Positions 8,514 through 17,171 of a stretch of 64,000 nucleotides of DNA are shown one piece after another. Position 1 is the stretch's first letter. The number at the start of each line of letters is the position of its first letter. The stretch covers positions 1-64,000 of the forward strand of contig CAJULP010000095.1 in assembly GCA_910587295.1 (NCBI GenBank). The letters are read 5' to 3'. Under the pieces are notes generated by a model that was given only the letters and a program-made list of their open reading frames with translations, had not been told where the DNA came from and ran no database searches. A program made the translations under genes and the position numbers. Source of the stretch: an uncultured Lachnospiraceae bacterium. Its GTDB lineage: Bacteria > Bacillota > Clostridia > Lachnospirales > Lachnospiraceae.

Positions 8514-9563
8514 CTACTTTCCAATGCGTATCACTGCTTTCACGATATCCGCTTTATTGTTCACGCTATAGTCCATGGCTTTCTGCACCTCATCAAGCCC
8601 AAAAACATCCGTCACAATCCCTTTCAGGTTTACCTTGCCTGCCGCAACAGCCTCTATCGCCATGGGATAGATATGACGGTAACGGAATACGGTCTTGAAA
8701 GTCAGCTCCTTATCCAACGCAAGGCTCATAGGCAGCGTCATTTCCCCACTCTTGCTATATCCCACCAGCACGATCGTCGCACCCTTCTTCGTCATATGTA
8801 TGGTCTGCACCGTTGTCACCTGCGTACCTGCAGTCTCTATTGCCAGGTCGCATCCTCTGCCTTCCGTCAGTTTCTTCACTTCTTCCACCGCATCCGCCCG
8901 GCTGGCATCGATCACCCCGTCTGCCCCCAGTTCCAACGCTTTCCGGAGACGTTTTTCCATGATATCCACCACATACACCTTTGACACGCCCATTGCCTTT
9001 AATGCCATCATTGTCACCAGACCGATACAGCCTGCTCCCATGACAACCGCCGTCTGTCCTGCTCTTGTTCCGCCCTGCATTGCTGCATGGAACCCTACTG
9101 CCAAAGGCTCGATCAATGCGCCCTCCATGGTACTTACATGATCCGGCAGCTTAAAGCAAAGGTCTGCTTCGTGAGCAACATATTCCTGAAACACCCCGTC
9201 CACCGGCGGCGTTGCAAAAAACACCACATCCGGGCAGAGATTGTAATTCCCTGTTTTACAGAACTCACAATGGCCGCAGGTCTTACCCGGTTCCAATGCA
9301 ACCCTGTCGCCGGCTTTCAGGTGTTTCACATCCTTCCCCACTTCCACAACTGTTCCGCCCGGCTCATGGCCAAGTACAAAGGGCGGCTTTACCACATAGT
9401 CACCAATCGCCCCTGTCTCGTAATAATGCAGGTCACTGCCACAGATTCCCACATACTCCAGCTTGACAAGCACCTCATTGTCTTTTGTTTTCGGGATATC
9501 CCTCTCCTCAAATCCCATCTTGCCGATCCCCAACATTACCGCTGCTTTCATTTTTCCTTCCAT
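8514..9563 (-). CDS. Zinc-dependent sorbitol/xylitol-type dehydrogenase
   Basis: A 349-residue cytosolic medium-chain dehydrogenase that should oxidise a polyol to a ketose with NAD+. The catalytic zinc site is CGICGSDLHYYETG and GHEPGGTVVEVG. The structural zinc cysteines are in CGHCEFCKTGNYNLC. The nucleotide fold is GAGCIGLVTMMALKAMG, followed by an Asp (VVDI) that favours NAD. Length is normal for sorbitol or xylitol dehydrogenases. AGGAGG lies eight bases before ATG. A 27-bp operator shared with the ROK repressor gene sits just upstream at 9598-9624. Confidence 0.87.
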   Translation of the reverse strand: MEGKMKAAVMLGIGKMGFEERDIPKTKDNEVLVKLEYVGICGSDLHYYETGAIGDYVVKPPFVLGHEPGGTVVEVGKDVKHLKAGDRVALEPGKTCGHCEFCKTGNYNLCPDVVFFATPPVDGVFQEYVAHEADLCFKLPDHVSTMEGALIEPLAVGFHAAMQGGTRAGQTAVVMGAGCIGLVTMMALKAMGVSKVYVVDIMEKRLRKALELGADGVIDASRADAVEEVKKLTEGRGCDLAIETAGTQVTTVQTIHMTKKGATIVLVGYSKSGEMTLPMSLALDKELTFKTVFRYRHIYPMAIEAVAAGKVNLKGIVTDVFGLDEVQKAMDYSVNNKADIVKAVIRIGK

Positions 9564-9597
9564 GATTGCTTCCTCCTAATACATCTACTTTATTTAT

Positions 9598-9624
9598 TAC
9601 TTTATTAAATAGTTTTATTATGTA
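9598..9624. promoter_or_regulatory. ROK repressor operator upstream of the dehydrogenase gene
   Basis: The site reads TACTTTATTAAA, a 3-base spacer, then TTTTATTATGTA (9 of 12 positions symmetric). Its left half is identical over 12 bases to the left half of the palindrome in front of the ROK gene (10923-10949), with the same spacer length. That makes it a likely binding site of that regulator. The rest of the 9564-9782 gap is AT-rich with no gene. Confidence 0.65.
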
Positions 9625-9782
9625 TCTAATTTTATTTTCCACCTCCTGATTTGTCAAGAGATTTTCATCAAATCCTGTACTTTCATCATTTACACCAAAA
9701 TCACATCTGGGTTTTCATTGAAAATGTACAAAAAAAGAAGCTTCATTTCTGAAACCTCTTTCTGTAACAATCAGCCCTCATC

Positions 9783-10919
9783 TTATATCTGGCTGACAAA
9801 CGTCTCTATCACTTTCAGCGCCGCCCCCAACGCGGCGGCAGCCACCTTATAATGGCAGGCTTTCACATAGGGTTCTTTTTCCCCGAACGTATTTCTCCCG
9901 GCCACTTTATCCCACAGTTCCTGAAGGTGTGTGCCCATGCAGCTTCCGACATATCCCCCTAAAACAATATCACAGTCCAGGATCATGTAAATATTATTCA
10001 CCGCAATAGCAAGATAATCCGTATAAGAATCCCATATCTTTACCGCCTCTGCATCCTTCTGATCCAGCAGGGAAAAAAACTGCTCCAGTTTCCCATCAGC
10101 CGCCCCGGATAAACGCCACGCAGCACAATAGGCGTCCAGACATCCCTTTTTTCCGCAATAGCAGCTTTCCCCGTCTATGACTACCGTCATATGCCCGGCT
10201 TCGCCGCACCGGAAATTCCTACCCTGGGTCAGCTCATTCCTGTCATAAATAGCGCCGCCAACTGTATTGCTCAAAGAAAGATAGAAAAACCGGTCTGTCT
10301 CATCTACATGAAACCCTTCCGCATATGCCCCTGCGTTGGCATCATTAAGAAAAAAACACGGGTATGAAAAAAAACTCCTTACCACATCAAATGGTATCGC
10401 CTCCACACCTAATACATGGGAATATGTTATCAGTTCTTTATCCAAATCTATAATTCCCGGAAAAGAGATCCCCACCCCCAAAACTTTTTCCTTATCAGTG
10501 CCACTTTCATCCAAAAATAGTTCCAGCCTTTCGTTTACCTTTTGATAATAAGCCTCACCGGAAGCAAACGGCTGGCAGATGCGCTCATATTTCAATATTT
10601 CCCCCACAATATTGGTAAGCAGCAACGTAATATGGTTTTTAGTTATATCCAGACCAACTGCCAGTTTTGCATTGACAACTGCTGATAATGCTTTTGCCCT
10701 TCTTCCCCCGGTTGACTGCAGCTCCCCTTTTTCCTCCAGCAGGCCTTCCGCTATCAGTTCCTTTGTGATCTGTGTCGCTGTAGGCAGGCTGATCTTCATG
10801 TTATATGAGATATCGGGATTTGACACTGTTTCCTGTTTACAGATATAACGAAAAACCTCATTCCTGTTTTTCTTCTTTACTTCCATATTTGTTATTTTCT
10901 TCTTATCCATATCCACCAT
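9783..10919 (-). CDS. ROK family transcriptional repressor
   Basis: An XylR/NagC-type regulator of about 378 residues. It has an N-terminal winged HTH (NEVFRYICKQETVSNPDISYNMKISLPTATQITKELIAEGLL) and a C-terminal sugar-kinase-like ROK domain with the zinc motif in CYCGKKGCLDAYCA. Members bind DNA until a sugar or sugar phosphate releases them. A frame start at 10967 exists, but it would run through the palindromic operator at 10923-10949. I prefer the Met at 10919 or 10910, just after that site; this choice is not certain. The operator at its own promoter and in front of the polyol dehydrogenase suggests that it represses both. Confidence 0.82.
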   Translation of the reverse strand: MVDMDKKKITNMEVKKKNRNEVFRYICKQETVSNPDISYNMKISLPTATQITKELIAEGLLEEKGELQSTGGRRAKALSAVVNAKLAVGLDITKNHITLLLTNIVGEILKYERICQPFASGEAYYQKVNERLELFLDESGTDKEKVLGVGISFPGIIDLDKELITYSHVLGVEAIPFDVVRSFFSYPCFFLNDANAGAYAEGFHVDETDRFFYLSLSNTVGGAIYDRNELTQGRNFRCGEAGHMTVVIDGESCYCGKKGCLDAYCAAWRLSGAADGKLEQFFSLLDQKDAEAVKIWDSYTDYLAIAVNNIYMILDCDIVLGGYVGSCMGTHLQELWDKVAGRNTFGEKEPYVKACHYKVAAAALGAALKVIETFVSQI

Positions 10920-10922
10920 CCA

Positions 10923-10949
10923 TACTTTATTAAAGTGTTTATTAAAGTA
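10923..10949. promoter_or_regulatory. ROK autoregulatory operator
   Basis: An almost perfect palindrome: TACTTTATTAAA, spacer GTG, TTTATTAAAGTA, with one asymmetric pair. It lies directly before the likely start of the ROK gene and shares its left half with the site at 9598-9624. Confidence 0.7.
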
Positions 10950-10991
10950 TATCACGGTTTCTCTCACAAAACAATCTCTCTCCCGCTCTGG

Positions 10992-11018
10992 TATGTGTCA
11001 AATGTTAGTTGACACATA
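10992..11018. promoter_or_regulatory. Perfect 10-bp inverted repeat between divergent genes
   Basis: TATGTGTCAA at 10992-11001 and TTGACACATA at 11009-11018 with a seven-base gap, in the space between the ROK gene and the AlbA_2 gene. The right arm contains TTGACA, a possible -35 hexamer. The binding protein is unknown. Confidence 0.55.
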
Positions 11019-11035
11019 CAATTGCAGAATACATA

Positions 11036-11075
11036 GTGAAAGAAATGTCACTTTGTGGTATAATGGTGTCACTTT
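11036..11075 (+). promoter_or_regulatory. Promoter of the AlbA_2 gene flanked by TGTCACTTT repeats
   Basis: A -10 TATAAT lies at 11059-11064, with GTGAAA 17 bases upstream as a weak -35. TGTCACTTT occurs at 11046-11054 and 11067-11075, 21 bases (two helical turns) apart, one on each side of the -10. A repressor bound there would block the promoter. Confidence 0.6.
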
Positions 11076-11093
11076 TAAAAACGGAGGGATATC

Positions 11094-12428
11094 ATGAATC
11101 TGGGAAAAGAAACGGAAACTCTTGAATTTAAGAAGACAACCGGCGAAATGAAAGAGGCAATGGTTTCGATTTCGTCAATTTTGAATAAACATGGTATAGG
11201 CACTCTGTATTTTGGAGTAAAACCAAGTGGGGATATTATCGGGCAGGATGTCTCGGAGTCATCTTTAAGGGATGTCTCCAGAGCAGTATATGAAAATATC
11301 AGACCTCAAATATATCCTGCAATCGAAGAGGTCGTGTTAGATCAGAAACATTTGATAAAGGTAGAGTTCTGTGGCGAAAATGCTCCATATTCCGCAGCAG
11401 GAAGATATTACCTGAGAACGGCTGACGAAGACAGGGAAGTTACACCTGATGAATTAAAGGCATTTTTCGTTGTTAATAAATATCGGGAATTATGGGAAAA
11501 AGGAAAGTCTAATGCAACAGCAAAGCAAATTGATAAACTGGCAATTAAATCATTTTGGCAAAAAGCTGTTTCGGCTGGCAGATTACCTGAAGGAAGGTAT
11601 ACATGCCCGATTGTTTTGAAAAGATTTGGACTTGTCTGCGATAATTATTTGACAAATGCCGGAGAAATACTTTTCGGTAACACTTGTCCAGTCTCGTTAA
11701 AAACCGGAATATTTGCAACAGACGAGAAACTGACATTCCTTGACATGAAGCTGTTTGAAGATAATATTTATAATCTGCTGAGTATTGCGGAAGACTATAT
11801 CTTAAAGAATATCCGATGGAGAAGCGAGATAACCGGAATGGAGAGGGAAGAAATTCCTGAAATTCCTATGGCAGTAATCAGGGAGGTGTTGGCAAATAGT
11901 TTTGCGCATGCGATATACAATGGCCGGACAACCCATGAAATATGCATTCATCCGGGTATGATCACGGTTTACAGCCCAGGCGAATATGCAAGTAAACATA
12001 AGCCGGAGGAATACATAAAGGACAATATCGAATCGGAGATCAGAAATGCTGCGATTGCTAAAATTCTGTATTTGAATAAATCCATAGAGCAGTTTGGCAG
12101 CGGCTTCAAAAGGATTAACAGCTTGTGTAACGATACAGGTATCAAATATTCCTATGAGAACAGGGAAAACGGATTTAAGTTCATCATCTATAGGCCAGAG
12201 CTTCAAAGTGACATTCCAAGTGTCACTTTGGATGTCACTTTGAATGGAACGGAGATGGCGGTTCTTGCCATTTTGAAGCAGAAGCCAAATTCATCAAGGG
12301 ATGAAATTGCTGATAAGATTTCAAAAACCGTAAGAACAGTGCAGAGAGCATTGGATTCATTGAGGGATAAAGGCTATATCAGAAGAGTGGGATCGAAACA
12401 AAATCCAATATGGGAAATATTGAGGTGA
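11094..12428 (+). CDS. AlbA_2 (Schlafen-like) DNA-binding protein with ATPase-like and HTH regions
   Basis: A 444-residue protein of the AlbA_2 regulator type. Residues about 5-125 form the AlbA_2 domain (ETLEFKKTTGEMKEAMVSI, then GTLYFGVKPSGDIIGQDV). The middle (EIPMAVIREVLANSFAHAIYN) resembles the helix of GHKL/HATPase_c_4 ATP-binding folds. The end is a winged HTH (KPNSSRDEIADKISKTVRTVQRALDSLRDKGYIRRVG). A repeated Val-Thr-Leu segment (VTLDVTL) precedes the HTH. Such proteins are usually annotated as putative regulators and no target is proven. GGAGGG lies before ATG. The TGTCACTTT sites in the promoter make self-control plausible. Confidence 0.78.
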   Translation: MNLGKETETLEFKKTTGEMKEAMVSISSILNKHGIGTLYFGVKPSGDIIGQDVSESSLRDVSRAVYENIRPQIYPAIEEVVLDQKHLIKVEFCGENAPYSAAGRYYLRTADEDREVTPDELKAFFVVNKYRELWEKGKSNATAKQIDKLAIKSFWQKAVSAGRLPEGRYTCPIVLKRFGLVCDNYLTNAGEILFGNTCPVSLKTGIFATDEKLTFLDMKLFEDNIYNLLSIAEDYILKNIRWRSEITGMEREEIPEIPMAVIREVLANSFAHAIYNGRTTHEICIHPGMITVYSPGEYASKHKPEEYIKDNIESEIRNAAIAKILYLNKSIEQFGSGFKRINSLCNDTGIKYSYENRENGFKFIIYRPELQSDIPSVTLDVTLNGTEMAVLAILKQKPNSSRDEIADKISKTVRTVQRALDSLRDKGYIRRVGSKQNPIWEILR

Positions 12429-12472
12429 AATCATGCGGCTTCCTGCCACAATGTCTTATTAATCCAAGAATA

Positions 12473-12489
12473 GGGTACAGATCGTACCC
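12473..12489. terminator. Possible bidirectional terminator
   Basis: GGGTAC, five-base loop, GTACCC, followed on the plus strand by CCTTTCTT. It lies between two convergent genes (stop at 12428 and stop at 12496). The stem is short, so this is only moderately secure. Confidence 0.45.
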
Positions 12490-12495
12490 CCTTTC

Positions 12496-13911
12496 TTAAT
12501 CACCCTTTGGCACCTGCCCTATTTTTTCCACCCCGCTGCCGTCGGTCTTCATCCGGTAGATGGGATGAGGCTCATCCCCTATATAGACCTCCGCAAAAAT
12601 ATCTCCTCCGCTGATCTCATAGAGCAGCGCCAAATAAGGGAGCCTGTATTCCGAAATTTCCTGCCCCTCTTTTAGATAACGGTACTCAAAGACCGTCTCC
12701 TTCCCGGATCCATCAGGTTCCATCCTGTTTAGCCTGACACCAACAGTATCCTCTTCCTCTATCACCTGTGTTATCCCGTCCTGCACCTCCTTGTACGGGG
12801 CATTCTCCACTATGTCAACAGTATAATAGATTTTCCCATTATAAAACTCGGGATAATCCACCTCCGCATCTTCTTTTGCCAGCAGCTGCAAGGTCTTATC
12901 CTTAAAGTGGTACATAGCAAGGTAATAAGAGCCTTTGACCGTATCCGTGCCGGTATAAAAGGAATAAAGCACGCAATTCTCATCACAGTAATCCAGATAT
13001 CCCTCATCCGGAGATCTTACCAAATCCTCCGAAAGTTCCACATCCGCCGCAAACGTTAAAGCCTCTATCTCCCAATCCGTTACCCGTTCCGGAGCCAGCC
13101 ACCAGCGTTTCCCTGCCTGTTCCAGTGTCAGCGGTTCATCTAAAGAGACCTCATACTCCAGATCATACTCTTCCGAATCCCAGTCTTTTTCCATATCATC
13201 AAAATCCGAGCTTCTCTCTTTCCTGATCCCCACACCGCTTTCCCAGTCGTCCTTACTGTATGACGTTGTATATCCACCGTATCCATTCGTGTTTTCAGAC
13301 AAAGTCCTAAACCAGGTACCTTCCCGATAGGTGTACGTATTCTTCTCCGACCATCGCCACGCACTGCCGCCATACGCATTTGTGGTAAAAGATAAACCCT
13401 CGACGGTCAATGGCTGATAAGGGTCGCCAAAGATACCGCCTTCATCCCTTGTGCGGATCAGATTGATATCCTGAAAATCCAGATGATAACCATCTTTTTC
13501 ATCACTTGCTATGGCAAACAGGATCCGGGGATAGCCCTGATATACCAGATCTCCCTCCACCTCCGTCATAGTCTCTTCCAACACCCCCACATGATCCGGA
13601 ATCCCATCCTCGTTAAAATCCAGTTCCACGCAGTCAAGAACTTCCCATCCCTCCGGTACGAAATCCGTAAGCTTTCCGCCTGTGTCAGGTAACTTGGGCA
13701 CTTCCCTTGGAATATCGGCCCCTTCGTTTCCTGATTCTTCTTTTGTGTCAATATCTTCTTTTGTGTCAGCATGTTCTTTTATGTCAATATCTTCTTCTGC
13801 ATCTGCCTGGCTTTCCTCCGGCAGCGCTTCGGTATCAGCCATGCCGCCTTCCCTGCAGCCTGCCAGCAAAATGATGCTTATCCCGATTATCACCAATAAT
13901 GATTTTTTCAT
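12496..13911 (-). CDS. Lipoprotein of unknown function
   Basis: A 471-residue secreted lipoprotein. A signal peptide (MKKSLLVIIGISIILLAGC) ends in the lipobox LAGC. A low-complexity linker follows, with repeats of Asp-Ile-Asp-Thr-Lys-Glu type (residues about 35-65). Then comes an EF-hand-like NEDGIPDHVGVLE, and a C-terminal region (YRMKTDGSGVEKIG) of the kind seen in DUF5050-type beta-propeller-like repeats. The same kinds of element occur in the outer part of the M56 sensor at 2609-4810. No function can be named. It lies 47 bases downstream of the AraC-DUF2200 gene on the same strand. Confidence 0.72.
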   Translation of the reverse strand: MKKSLLVIIGISIILLAGCREGGMADTEALPEESQADAEEDIDIKEHADTKEDIDTKEESGNEGADIPREVPKLPDTGGKLTDFVPEGWEVLDCVELDFNEDGIPDHVGVLEETMTEVEGDLVYQGYPRILFAIASDEKDGYHLDFQDINLIRTRDEGGIFGDPYQPLTVEGLSFTTNAYGGSAWRWSEKNTYTYREGTWFRTLSENTNGYGGYTTSYSKDDWESGVGIRKERSSDFDDMEKDWDSEEYDLEYEVSLDEPLTLEQAGKRWWLAPERVTDWEIEALTFAADVELSEDLVRSPDEGYLDYCDENCVLYSFYTGTDTVKGSYYLAMYHFKDKTLQLLAKEDAEVDYPEFYNGKIYYTVDIVENAPYKEVQDGITQVIEEEDTVGVRLNRMEPDGSGKETVFEYRYLKEGQEISEYRLPYLALLYEISGGDIFAEVYIGDEPHPIYRMKTDGSGVEKIGQVPKGD

Positions 13912-13958
13912 TTTCTTTCCTGATTCCTTTCCCCTGTACGGAATCCATGTTCCTTATG

Positions 13959-15164
13959 TCAGCGCAGTATTTTATCCATGGATTTCCCCTTTGCAAGTTC
14001 ATCCACCAGCTTATCCAGATAACGGATTTCCTGCATCAACGGCTCTTCGATCTCCTCTACCCTTACGCCGCAGACCACACCTTTGATCAGTTTCCTGTTC
14101 TCGTTCAGCCGGGGCGCATTCCGGAAAAAATCCCCATAAGTGAGGGTACTTTCAAGCAGCTCTTCCAATCCTGCCTGGCTGTATCCGGTAAGCCATCTTG
14201 TCACCTCATAAACTTCATCTCTTGTCCGCCCTTTTTTCACAGCTTTATTGACAAGCAGCTGATAAACCTTTGAAAAATCCATTTTATATACTTTTTCATT
14301 ATCCATATTGATCCTCTCTTCTTTCAACTTCCTAAATTCCGAAGGGGTGTACCCAAAATTTTTCTTAAAACAGTTTGAAAAATACCCAACCTCAGGAAAC
14401 CCGCACTTCCATGCAATATCCCCCACCTCTTCCTCCGTGGTCCTTAAAAGCTTCTGGGCCTGTTCCAGCCTAAGGACCTTGATATACTTCATTACCGTGA
14501 TCCCTGTCGCCGCCTTAAAGCGCCGGCACAAATACGTCTCATTATATCCAAATTTCTGGCTGATGCTTCTTGCGGTGATCCTATCCGCATAATTGGCATT
14601 GATGTATTCGACCACCCTGCTAAACCCTTTATCGGTCCCATGGAGCATTCCTGAATCCGACGGGCAATACTGGTACAAAAGGCCGATCACCTCATAAATG
14701 ATCCCGATTGCCACAAGGGAGTTTATCCCCTCACTGCCGGTAAGCGCCCTGAGCAGTCTATCCATGACTTCTTTTATTTCCGGCTGGGCCGCAACGTGTA
14801 GAAAACCTGCCTTATATTTGCAAATAGGGGAAAGATATCTTCGGGAAGCGGCTGTCTCATTGCAAAACTTCTCCACGTCAAACATGATCGTATGATACGA
14901 GACTCCCATAAGACCGGCAACGCCCCGATGCAGCATCCCCGGGCTGACCACTGCCGTCTGCCCTGTCAGAACCCTCTCATGTTCCTTCCCAAAATATAGT
15001 TCCAGTTCCCCGGACTCCACGTACAAAAGTTCCATCCTCTCATGCCAGTGCAAAGGGAAACAGACCTCTTTGGGCCCGCCGCCGCTTTTTAAGTATTTGA
15101 TTGCATTTTCACCGTATACCACCGGAGTAAGCTCTTTGTACGCGTCCAGCATTTTTTCGTCCAT
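13959..15164 (-). CDS. AraC family regulator fused to a DUF2200 domain
   Basis: 401 residues in three parts. Residues about 25-150 form a cupin sensor (CFPLHWHERMELLYVESGELEL). Residues about 180-285 are the double HTH of AraC regulators (ARSISQKFGYNETYLCRRFK, then EVGDIAWKCGFPEVGYFSNCFKKNFGYTPSEFR). After a short linker (EERINMDN) comes about 110 residues matching from memory the small DUF2200 family (YDLSKV-like start KVYKMDFSKVYQLL, then LIKGVVCGVRVEEIEEPLMQ and YLDKLVDELAKG). DUF2200 is normally a separate small gene. A GAGAGGATC site precedes the Met of the second part, so it may also be made alone. The divergent isomerase/oxidoreductase pair at 15316 is the natural target. Confidence 0.8.
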   Translation of the reverse strand: MDEKMLDAYKELTPVVYGENAIKYLKSGGGPKEVCFPLHWHERMELLYVESGELELYFGKEHERVLTGQTAVVSPGMLHRGVAGLMGVSYHTIMFDVEKFCNETAASRRYLSPICKYKAGFLHVAAQPEIKEVMDRLLRALTGSEGINSLVAIGIIYEVIGLLYQYCPSDSGMLHGTDKGFSRVVEYINANYADRITARSISQKFGYNETYLCRRFKAATGITVMKYIKVLRLEQAQKLLRTTEEEVGDIAWKCGFPEVGYFSNCFKKNFGYTPSEFRKLKEERINMDNEKVYKMDFSKVYQLLVNKAVKKGRTRDEVYEVTRWLTGYSQAGLEELLESTLTYGDFFRNAPRLNENRKLIKGVVCGVRVEEIEEPLMQEIRYLDKLVDELAKGKSMDKILR

Positions 15165-15315
15165 TTTTCCCTGTTTCCTACTATTTAACTATATTGCATG
15201 AGAAATGTCAAAAGGTAAAAATTTTACAAATTCAGGTCGAAAATATGATTTGATTTTCCTCTTTCCCATGATAAGGTAACATTATCAGAAATTGATAGGA
15301 AAGCGAGGTAACTTT

Positions 15316-16164
15316 ATGAAAATCGGTACTTGTGTCTCCTTTTCTTCTATGGAAGAAATGCCCGGCAAATTATCCGTCCTGCGTAAAAACGGCTTTGATT
15401 CCTGCCAGCTGATCGCATGGGAACCTTCTCTTTGGACAGACGAAAATGCCACAGCCTTAAAAAAATTATTGCAGGATTATGAAATCACCGTATCCGCCTT
15501 CTGGTGCGGCTGGGAAGGCCCCAGAGTGTGGGATTTTTATGACGGCCAGCTTACCCTGGGGCTGGTGCCGCCGGAATACCGTCAGATGCGCATCCAAAAC
15601 CTCTGCGACGGCGCCGACTTTGCCCTAAAGCTTGGAATCACGGATGTGGCGACCCACATGGGATTTATCCCTGAAAATCCTTGCGACCCGAATTTTGGCG
15701 GTTTTTGCATTGCTGTCCGGACTGTTGCCATGCATTTAAAGCAAAACAGCCAATATCTTCTTTTTGAAACCGGACAGGAAACGCCTGTCACCATGCTTCG
15801 CTGTTTCGAAAAGATCGGCTGTGACAATCTGGGAATCAATTTAGATACCGCCAACCTGATCCTGTACGGGAAAGCTAATCCTACAGACGCTTTGGACGTT
15901 TTCGGAAAATATGTCCGCAATATACACGCCAAAGACGGGCGCTATCCCACCAACGGGCACGAATTGGGAATCGAAACCAAAATAGGTGAAGGCAGGGTAA
16001 ACTTTAAAACCTTCTTTTCCCGTCTTCATGAACTTGGATATGATTCTTATGTCACCATAGAACGGGAAATTGACGGTGACCGGCAGCTACAGGATATCTT
16101 AGAAGCCAGAGAGTATTTAACTAAGATCATCAGCGAAATTTATGGAGGGAACCATTTATGTTAA
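15316..16164 (+). CDS. Sugar phosphate isomerase/epimerase family protein
   Basis: A 282-residue TIM-barrel protein of the xylose-isomerase-like AP endonuclease fold. Metal-ligand patterns include VATHMGFIP, YLLFETGQE, INLDTANLILYG, NIHAKDGRYP and YVTIEREI, which give the Glu, Asp, His, Glu order typical of ketose epimerases and related enzymes. The start is set at MKIGTCVSF, preceded by GCGAGGTAACTTT; the earlier in-frame codon at 15292 has no site. It overlaps the following oxidoreductase gene by seven bases. Such pairs often interconvert or oxidise a sugar or inositol-like compound; the substrate is not readable. Confidence 0.83.
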   Translation: MKIGTCVSFSSMEEMPGKLSVLRKNGFDSCQLIAWEPSLWTDENATALKKLLQDYEITVSAFWCGWEGPRVWDFYDGQLTLGLVPPEYRQMRIQNLCDGADFALKLGITDVATHMGFIPENPCDPNFGGFCIAVRTVAMHLKQNSQYLLFETGQETPVTMLRCFEKIGCDNLGINLDTANLILYGKANPTDALDVFGKYVRNIHAKDGRYPTNGHELGIETKIGEGRVNFKTFFSRLHELGYDSYVTIEREIDGDRQLQDILEAREYLTKIISEIYGGNHLC

Positions 16165-17102
16165 AAGTCGGACTTGTAGGCGCCGGCGGCATCAGCGATG
16201 CCCATATCAGTGCCTGGGATGCCATGGAAGAAACCCATCTTACCGCATTATGCGATATCCGCCCGGAACGCCTTTCCCGTTATCCAGACAAACACGGCTA
16301 TACGGATTTTGACCAGATGATAGAGAAGGAAAACCTGGATATCCTGGATATCTGCCTTCCCACTTTCCTGCATGCGGATTATGCGGTCCGCGCATTAAAC
16401 CACGGCATCCATGTAATCTGTGAAAAACCAATTTCTTTAAAGGAAAGTGATGTTGACCGCATTTATCAGGCTGCCGGAAGACACCGGGCCCAATTTATGG
16501 TTGCCCAGGTACTGCGTTTCTGGCCTGAATATGAGCTGATCAAAGATATTTATGATACCAAAAAATATGGCAGGCTTTTATCCGCCTCCATGAGCCGCCT
16601 TGGCGGAACCCCGAAATGGAGCTGGGATAACTGGATGCTGGACGAGGACCGCAGCGGCCTTGTTCCCTTTGATCTCCACATCCATGAACTGGATTTTATC
16701 ACCTATGCCTTCGGTGCTCCAAAGAACCATAAGATCCACCGTATCAAACGTCCTGAACAGGATTACCTGAACATTGTTTATGAATATCCGGACTTTTTCA
16801 TTTCCGCGGAAGCTGCCTGGTATGCGGCGCCCTACCCTTTCCGGGCAAGTTACCGCTTCCAGTTTGAAAACGCCCTTATTGTTTATGAGGGGGATCAATG
16901 CACTATCTATGAAAATAACGGCGCAGTGATCGACCTTACCAATGCCCACTCCGGTGAGACCGGCGATATCAATCTCCCGAAAAGCAATGCATACGCTAAT
17001 GAGATCCGTTACTTTACAAACTGCATCTTAGAAGGAAGATCTCCCGATAAAATAAAAGCCGGAGAATTAACGGCTATCCTTCAGATCATGAATCAAATTT
17101 GA
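16158..17102 (+). CDS. Gfo/Idh/MocA family oxidoreductase
   Basis: A 314-residue NAD(P)-dependent oxidoreductase. The N-terminal Rossmann fold begins LKVGLVGAGGISDAHISAW. The family signature HVICEKPISLKESD gives the conserved Glu-Lys-Pro, whose Lys acts in catalysis. The C-terminal part carries the expected substrate-site His in DLHIHELDFITYAFGAP. GGAGGG stands before ATG, and the start lies inside the end of the isomerase gene, so the two are coupled. Both should act on one carbohydrate, under the divergent AraC regulator at 13959-15164. Confidence 0.87.
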   Translation: MLKVGLVGAGGISDAHISAWDAMEETHLTALCDIRPERLSRYPDKHGYTDFDQMIEKENLDILDICLPTFLHADYAVRALNHGIHVICEKPISLKESDVDRIYQAAGRHRAQFMVAQVLRFWPEYELIKDIYDTKKYGRLLSASMSRLGGTPKWSWDNWMLDEDRSGLVPFDLHIHELDFITYAFGAPKNHKIHRIKRPEQDYLNIVYEYPDFFISAEAAWYAAPYPFRASYRFQFENALIVYEGDQCTIYENNGAVIDLTNAHSGETGDINLPKSNAYANEIRYFTNCILEGRSPDKIKAGELTAILQIMNQI

Positions 17103-17116
17103 ACCCGTATTTAAAA

Positions 17117-17158
17117 ACTGCGGCGGTATGCCTGTTTATATGCGCATACCGCCGCAGT
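17117..17158. terminator. Strong bidirectional terminator
   Basis: A perfect 15-bp stem (ACTGCGGCGGTATGC and its complement) with a 12-base loop, between the oxidoreductase stop at 17102 and the stop of the convergent kinase-like gene at 17172. Confidence 0.75.
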
Positions 17159-17171
17159 ACAATCTGAAATC

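Noticed and set aside
8454..9608. Plus-strand frames of 148-176 codons opposite the dehydrogenase gene
   Set aside because: Both zinc sites and the Rossmann motif are on the minus strand; these are shadows.
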